Assembly: GCF_025151535.1 (NCBI RefSeq)
Contig: NZ_CP102288.1
Coordinates: 2,365,501-2,429,500 of the forward strand
Source of the DNA: Segatella copri DSM 18205
Lineage (GTDB): Bacteria; Bacteroidota; Bacteroidia; Bacteroidales; Bacteroidaceae
DNA length: 64,000 nucleotides
Direction of reading: 5' to 3'
This document shows, in pieces, positions 59,625-64,000 of the stretch. A model generated the notes under the pieces. That model was not told where the DNA came from. It worked only from the letters and a program-made list of their open reading frames with translations, and did no database searches. Numbering within the stretch: position 1 is the first letter of the stretch; each line of letters begins with the position of its first letter. Both the position numbers and the translations under genes were made by a program.

Positions 59625-60651
59625 CGGTAAGTACCTGAACCGTGTCTACAAGGAGCACCTGAGTGACTTTGAAGACTGGGACCAGAAGGATCATGCCGCA
59701 GAGTGGGTGCTCTTCGCCCAGAATATGGGCACGCACCTAAGCATAGATGAGAGTATGCTGCACAATGACCTCTTTACATTCCTCTCCAACAAGGAAGGCC
59801 ATGGTAAGCGTGGTACGCTCATCGCAGCTGTCAAGGGGACTACCATTGCAGAAGTGGCAATGCGACTCATGGCTATACCGGAAGAGAAACGTCTTGCAGT
59901 GAAGGAAGTCACGATGGATTTCTCCGACAGCATGATGGGCATCATCAAGCAGGTATTCCCCAATGCGGAGATTGTCATAGACTGCTTTCATATCATGCAG
60001 CTTGCAGGCAAAGGTCTTGAGGAGATGCGCATGAAACTCAAGCGTGCTGCCGTCACGGAGAGGAATATGCAGGAAAGCAAGTTCAAGAAACTTGTGCAGG
60101 CAAGACGCAAGGCGAGGGCATACTATGCGAAGAACCACAAACCAAAGAAGAGCAAGAACGGCAAAACCCTTGGAAGGCCGCGAAAGCGCAAGAATGAGAA
60201 GTTTCAGCCAGAGATACTTGCCAATGGTGAGACTAAGGTGGAACTGTTGACTCATGTACGCTACCCTCTGCTCAAGAGCGGCAATGACTGGACGGACTGG
60301 CAGAAGAAAGGCATGAAGATTCTCTTCGAACTGGATAACCGAATCAAGACCGGCTATGGTTTGGTCTGCGCATTGAGAAACATCTTCAAGAAGAAGCAGA
60401 GCCGCAAGAAGGCCAAGAAGGCATTACATGCGTGGTACAAGAATATAGGCAGAAGCCACATCAGAGAGCTAATCGCAGTACGTGACACTATAAAGGAGAA
60501 GGAGGAGTATGTATTGAATTACTTCAACAATCGTTCAACCAATGCTTCTGCAGAATCTCTCAACTCAAAGATGAAGGGATTTCGGGCGCAGGTGAGAGGA
60601 GTAGCAGACTTGACTTTCTTCATGTACCGTATGATGATGATCTTCGGTTAA
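59563..60651 (+). CDS. IS transposase catalytic frame (DDE, ISL3 type), likely made by frameshift
   Basis: A ~362-residue frame in +1 relative to the N region, open from 59563; the first possible start is TTG at 59572, so frameshift synthesis is favoured. DDE blocks: HLSIDESMLHNDLFTFLSNK (first Asp), VTMDFSDSMMGIIKQVF and IVIDCFHIMQL (second Asp), and NNRSTNASAESLNSKMKGFR (Glu). A basic insert (about 165-200: KLVQARRKARAYYAKNHKPK, GRPRKRKNEK) may contact DNA. It mobilises the element 59082-60691. Confidence 0.85.
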   Translation, partial: KKWLDTYPVTAQCVARFFQTDGKYLNRVYKEHLSDFEDWDQKDHAAEWVLFAQNMGTHLSIDESMLHNDLFTFLSNKEGHGKRGTLIAAVKGTTIAEVAMRLMAIPEEKRLAVKEVTMDFSDSMMGIIKQVFPNAEIVIDCFHIMQLAGKGLEEMRMKLKRAAVTERNMQESKFKKLVQARRKARAYYAKNHKPKKSKNGKTLGRPRKRKNEKFQPEILANGETKVELLTHVRYPLLKSGNDWTDWQKKGMKILFELDNRIKTGYGLVCALRNIFKKKQSRKKAKKALHAWYKNIGRSHIRELIAVRDTIKEKEEYVLNYFNNRSTNASAESLNSKMKGFRAQVRGVADLTFFMYRMMMIFG

Positions 60652-60732
60652 CATGCCTGCTGGGCTATCCACGGACTTCCGCACCTGAGCCAAAAAAAGC
60701 GCAAGAAAAGCAGCAAGAAAAGCGCCCATCAT

Positions 60733-60776
60733 AAAAAAGGAGCTTAAGCCCAAAAAGCTTAAGCCCCCTTTTTTAT
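60733..60776. terminator. Terminator between parC/IS and the phytase gene
   Basis: AAAAAAGGAGCTTAAGC pairs with GCTTAAGCCCCCTTTTTT with one bulge. It would originally have been ~65 bp after parC but is now separated from it by the IS. Confidence 0.8.
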
Positions 60777-60835
60777 TATCCAGCCATTTGCATTTCGCGC
60801 TTCAGCGTTTCGCGTTCAGTAAACAAGAAGCCAGT

Positions 60836-60880
60836 CCCCTTCCTGCCCCCGTTCCAGGCGATTCCATCGCCTGTCCCCCC
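60836..60880 (-). repeat. 45-bp REP-like repeat, copy 2
   Basis: The minus strand has GGGGGGACAGGCGATGGAAT followed by CGCCTGGAACGGGGG, homologous to 13901-13945 at 36 of 45 positions. Two of the changes are a matched pair exchange in the stem. Confidence 0.75.
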
Positions 60881-60901
60881 AGCAGTCAGTAGCCTTCATT
60901 T

Positions 60902-62179
60902 TTACCTTTTATACCCCGCCAGCTTTTTCAGGCAGTATTCTTTAAAGTCATTCCAATGGTAATAAGGTGCCACATCGCTCTTGATAGGCAAAGTAGCCTC
61001 GTCTTCATTCAAAAGCACCTTCACCAGCACATCATTCGCCTTGTTTCTATAAAAAACAAACTGCAAATTCGTAGCCATCGGAGTAATTTTATAATCCCAC
61101 CATTGAGAAGCAATCTTCTCCGGATCCTTTATCTCTTCGCCATATCCATTCAAATCCAGCAAACAGGTAAGCGGAGTAACCATCGTATCGTGTCCATATC
61201 TCAATGTAGCGCCCGGATGCGGAAGAGCGATGCAGCTATCCGCCTTCTGGATGATATTCCTCAAGAGATTGCGCTGGGAGAATGGCTGCACATTGCCCGT
61301 ATAAGGCGAGTTGCCGTAAGCCATCTGCCACCAGATGTTGGCATTCAGCCAGTTCTGATACAGTTCCTCCTCCGTAAAGAGGTCATAGAGAGAAACCTTG
61401 CCTCTCAGTTCCGTGCCTTGGATTGAGCTTGCCATCTCATAAAGTTTTCTGTTCAGGTCACCCTGGTTGATATTCTGCTTCACCCAGGCAGGGTCGTTGA
61501 ACAGTTCCTGCATCACACGGCTATAGCTAACGTGCTTCTGTGCAAATTCCTGCTGTGCCACCTTGATACCCACGCTATGCTTCAAGCTATCCAGGTATCT
61601 GTCGTCTTGGTTCATATAATACATATCATGCTCGCTGGCATCATGGAAAATATGAAGTTTCGGATTGATACGCAGCATCTGCTGCAAACCGTTCTCCATA
61701 GAGAGGATGCATCGGATTACCAAAGTACTTCGGGCCTCAATATTCGTATTACCGGCAAAAATCTCAGGGAAGCGCTCCATCATTCTTCTGGTAATACCCT
61801 GATGCTGGAGAGCTCCGAGCGGAGTCAGTTCGCCATCGCGCCCCTTCGCCTCCTCACGAATCATCTTCACCTTAGCCAGCGTTTCCTCGCCCTTAGCTGT
61901 CAGTTTGCCCTCCTGCTTCGCTTTGAGCAGAGAGAAATAAGGCACATCATAAGCCTGTTTGCCTATCATATAGCGGGAACCATGCCGGCCATAATGGCTC
62001 AGATAGAATGGCTTATAACCCTTAGGAGCCGCAGTCAACTGCTTCTGCGGACCACGATAAGCTACATAGTTACTACCCGAAAGCGTAATATCCCGCTTGA
62101 AATCCTCTTGCGGAGTCTGTGCTGTCAGAGGCATCGCCAATGTAAGAGATGCCAACAATAATAGATTTTTTGTGTTCAT
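60902..62179 (-). CDS. Histidine-acid phosphatase, MINPP-type phytase, secreted
   Basis: A 425-residue protein from start MNTKNLLLLASLTLAMPLTA (62179), which gives a good signal peptide; in-frame Met at 62188 and 62209 are alternatives. The branch-2 histidine phosphatase motif is FYLSHYGRHGSRYM (RHGxR; His forms the phosphohistidine), and the proton donor motif is RYGHDTMVTPL (HD-T rather than HAE), as in multiple inositol polyphosphate phosphatases of Bacteroidota. It removes phosphate from phytate in the periplasm or on the surface. It lies 40 bp after the CE2-type esterase gene and is probably co-transcribed with it. Confidence 0.85.
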   Translation of the reverse strand: MNTKNLLLLASLTLAMPLTAQTPQEDFKRDITLSGSNYVAYRGPQKQLTAAPKGYKPFYLSHYGRHGSRYMIGKQAYDVPYFSLLKAKQEGKLTAKGEETLAKVKMIREEAKGRDGELTPLGALQHQGITRRMMERFPEIFAGNTNIEARSTLVIRCILSMENGLQQMLRINPKLHIFHDASEHDMYYMNQDDRYLDSLKHSVGIKVAQQEFAQKHVSYSRVMQELFNDPAWVKQNINQGDLNRKLYEMASSIQGTELRGKVSLYDLFTEEELYQNWLNANIWWQMAYGNSPYTGNVQPFSQRNLLRNIIQKADSCIALPHPGATLRYGHDTMVTPLTCLLDLNGYGEEIKDPEKIASQWWDYKITPMATNLQFVFYRNKANDVLVKVLLNEDEATLPIKSDVAPYYHWNDFKEYCLKKLAGYKR

Positions 62180-62219
62180 TGTTATCATATAATTTTGTTT
62201 TGGAAACATGCAATTTCAT

Positions 62220-63335
62220 TTAATTCCAATTCATCAGTTTTCTCAGGAGCGGAAGCAATTCTGCTGCCATCTTCCGATGCTGCAACATACTAGGATGCCA
62301 GCTGGCGCCATAACCTAAATCTCCTTTCTGGAAACTGAAATCGAAACGGTAAATGTTCTTATCGGTTTTATTGGCATCTGCACAGATTCTGTCAAGCACA
62401 GTTCGCTGCTTGCTACTCTCCTTCTCGCCGAGCATCGGACCTGTCAACATCACAATCTTTGCATGAGGATACTTGCTACGTACCGTTTTAAGAAACATGC
62501 GATAATTCTTCTCGTAGAGTTGAATATCATAATTCTTGGTAGAAAAATCGTTCGTACCCAGATTGATGCAGACTAACTGAGGCTGATACTTGGCAAAATC
62601 CCATTTTTCATCATGCTGGTCAAATAAGGTATATTCATATTGCCAAGGCATGTTATCGGCATCACCCGTCTTCGGACCATTATAATTACGATATACACCG
62701 ATACCACTACGGGAGATAGAAGTATGCTGAGCCTTCAGACTGTCACTTACGATATTGGCATAAGTAAGCCAATGGTTCTCCGTTTCATCCTCAAAAGGAT
62801 CAGACATGTTGATACTTTCTACGCCATAACCGCAGGTGATTGAATTTCCGATAAATTCAATCTTCCGTTCCGGGAGAGCCGGAGCCTCAACGAGCTGACA
62901 TCCCTTATCAAGAACGAATCCCCTGAATTCCGGTTTGCGGAACAAGCCTTCTATCACATACATCACCTTAGCATGATGCACCCCCTTTGGCAAAGCCGCA
63001 GCCAGGGTAACAACCGAATCGCGTTCGGCATTAAAGCCCACTTTGAAAGGTTCGCAACCATCAATCTGCGCCATGAAATATCCAGTCTTCGGGCAACACA
63101 GCATTTTCAGAGAAGACCCTTGAAAACTAGCCTCAATCGTAGTTCCCGGATAATTGAAACTGGCTACGTCAGGATTCTTAGCAAAGCTCACACGCCCAAC
63201 ATACTGAATCATCGGATGAGAAGCCTTTACGATCTCTCCCTCAATAGGAAGAGTAGTTGATTTCTTCACATTTCCAGCCATCATCGTGGAAGAAACCATC
63301 AATGTAGCCAGCATCATAACCCATATTTTTTTCAT
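62220..63335 (-). CDS. SGNH-type carbohydrate esterase (CE2 family-like), secreted
   Basis: A 371-residue protein: signal MKKIWVMMLATLMVSSTMMA, an N-terminal jelly-roll (about 40-150: SFNYPGTTIEASFQGSSLKM), and a C-terminal SGNH hydrolase domain. The catalytic Ser is in FIGNSITCGYG (about 164), the Asn/Gly block is CINLGTNDFS, and the His is in YGASWHPSMLQH. The two-domain order fits CE2 acetyl-xylan/glucomannan esterases, which often act by a Ser-His dyad. It would remove acetyl groups from plant polysaccharides. It is the first gene of a two-gene unit with the phytase. Confidence 0.87.
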   Translation of the reverse strand: MKKIWVMMLATLMVSSTMMAGNVKKSTTLPIEGEIVKASHPMIQYVGRVSFAKNPDVASFNYPGTTIEASFQGSSLKMLCCPKTGYFMAQIDGCEPFKVGFNAERDSVVTLAAALPKGVHHAKVMYVIEGLFRKPEFRGFVLDKGCQLVEAPALPERKIEFIGNSITCGYGVESINMSDPFEDETENHWLTYANIVSDSLKAQHTSISRSGIGVYRNYNGPKTGDADNMPWQYEYTLFDQHDEKWDFAKYQPQLVCINLGTNDFSTKNYDIQLYEKNYRMFLKTVRSKYPHAKIVMLTGPMLGEKESSKQRTVLDRICADANKTDKNIYRFDFSFQKGDLGYGASWHPSMLQHRKMAAELLPLLRKLMNWN

Positions 63336-63498
63336 ATTTCTGTTATTTAATTTTTATCTGTCCTTACTGTCCAGCCTTCATTTTTTGCAAAATAAAAATA
63401 GAACAGTATCTGTTTGCAAAATTACCATTATTTCTCGTAAAAAGCAAGTAAAACCATCATTTTTTTCATTTTTATTCTTTTTATTCAAATTATTATTG

Positions 63499-63506
63499 TA
63501 TCTTTG
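63499..63506 (+). promoter_or_regulatory. -7 element of tRNA-Leu
   Basis: TATCTTTG, 11 bp before the first base of the tRNA. Confidence 0.65.
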
Positions 63507-63517
63507 CACCCAAGAAT

Positions 63518-63599
63518 GCGCTTGTGGCGAAATTGGTAGACGCGCTAGACTTAGGATCTAGTGGTTCAGGCCGTGTAGGTTCGAGTCCTATCAGGCGCA
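63518..63599 (+). tRNA. tRNA-Leu (anticodon TAG)
   Basis: The acceptor stem GCGCTTG pairs with CAGGCGC (one G-T pair), with discriminator A. The D arm region GGCGAAATTGGTAGACGC, anticodon stem-loop CTAGACTTAGGATCTAG with anticodon TAG, a long variable arm, and GGTTCGAGTCC T arm are present. The 3' CCA is not encoded. Confidence 0.96.
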
Positions 63600-63605
63600 C
63601 CCAAG

Positions 63606-63646
63606 AAAATCCTAACTGCTTGATAATAAGCGGTTAGGATTTTTTA
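63606..63646 (+). terminator. Terminator after tRNA-Leu
   Basis: AAAATCCTAAC pairs with GTTAGGATTTTTT. Downstream, 63647-64000 shows twin TGCCGAGTTTT words and AT-rich sequence but no gene I can support. Confidence 0.88.
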
Positions 63647-64000
63647 GTTTTTAAAATTGCCGAGTTTTTGCCGAGTTTTCCGAGCGTTATACTATTTAGA
63701 AAACTCGAAGATAATCAGATATTTTGACAAACAACTCTGACTACAGATAATTAAGTTAAAAAGAAAAATTATCATTATACGAAAAAACATATTCTTTAGC
63801 TTGACAGAATCTTGTAATATTACATCTTTTAAGATAATCGTCGGTTACCTTCCCTCATTGCTTAGAGACATTATTAAGTTCTCCAACATTCTCTACAATA
63901 GAAAAGAGGGTAATTCTTCAGATTGTATCGGATGAAACTAAAATGAAAGCGACAGCATCAGAAGGAATTATAATCAATGCTGTTATAGAGAGCAAAGACA

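Larger units (their letters stand above)
59082..60691 (+). mobile_element. ISL3-type (ISAon1-like) insertion sequence, 1610 bp
   Basis: Nearly perfect 41-bp terminal inverted repeats with one mismatch: GGCTCAGGTGCGGAAGTCCG... from 59082 and its complement ending at 60691. Both sides carry the 8-bp direct repeat AAAAAAAG (59074-59081, 60692-60699), the expected target duplication. Both transposase frames are intact and joined by the same T6A4 site as in the IS at 12131. The clean ends and duplication suggest a recent insertion. It lies between parC and a terminator. Confidence 0.95.

Noticed and set aside
63838..64000. Open frame running off the end of the window (ATG at 63943)
   Set aside because: Only ~54 codons without recognisable family or promoter; too little to support a gene.

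Overview
This window looks like the chromosome of a gut or rumen Bacteroidota, most likely Prevotella/Segatella. The evidence is a SusC/SusD outer-membrane pair with GH97 and GH13 enzymes, two SusR-like membrane regulators, many promoters of the Bacteroidota type (TTTG, 20-bp spacer, TAnnTTTG), lipoproteins with DUF4923 and lipocalin-like domains, a one-chain glycyl-tRNA synthetase and a carboxynorspermidine pathway gene. The genus is an inference from gene content and style.

Layout. 1-1050: the 3' end of an AAA ATPase gene and a collapsed hipBA toxin-antitoxin locus. 1174-11738: a starch/malto-oligosaccharide locus, with susC, susD, a susB-type GH97 and a periplasmic GH13 on the minus strand and the SusR-like regulator divergent from them. 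11900-14000: an inverted-repeat element with an ISL3-type IS at its edge, then a consensus promoter that serves no ORF. 14119-22690: a membrane protein, a DUF4143 ATPase, an internally deleted nitroreductase, a membrane MutS-like ATPase, greA, a beheaded MetE-like pseudogene, an Lrp regulator, an M15 peptidase and a DUF3810 metalloprotease-like protein. 22778-28110: an accessory cluster with a sigma factor fused to a macro-like domain, a Sel1 protein, an unknown protein, an ADP-ribosylglycohydrolase and a kinase-fold protein, split by a 1.3-kb gene-free stretch full of repeats. 28226-38150: a lipoprotein, a VWA protein, crcB, a DUF6621-like protein, carboxynorspermidine synthase, recA, dnaK with an apparent sigma-54 promoter, a HAD hydrolase and a cyclophilin. 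38274-47530: an EamA transporter and two GH3 beta-glucosidase genes around a second SusR-like regulator and a 1.2-kb repeat region. 47700-59054: a DUF4923 protein, a 38-residue protein, an M16 peptidase, a MATE exporter, an FKBP lipoprotein, glyS and parC. 59082-60691: a second ISL3-type IS with a perfect 8-bp target duplication. 60902-63335: a MINPP-type phytase and a CE2-type esterase. 63518: tRNA-Leu(UAG).

How the genes work together. The SusC/D pair would import malto-oligosaccharides, which GH97 and GH13 split in the periplasm under the divergent regulator. The two GH3 enzymes and the second regulator look like a similar unit for beta-linked glucosides. The sigma/macro fusion and the ADP-ribosylglycohydrolase suggest a stress function built on ADP-ribose chemistry.

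The most unusual content is non-coding. Four unrelated arrays, each with an exact 22-bp period and small palindromes whose sequence changes while pairing is largely kept, lie within 1.2 kb (25963-27174). A second array near 42 kb has units of about 90 bp with covarying hairpins. At least five intergenic elements are built from short direct repeats arranged as inverted arms, and two of these elements share a downstream module ending in an outward consensus promoter. A 45-bp repeat with compensatory stem changes occurs at 13.9 kb and 60.8 kb. I know of no described function for these.
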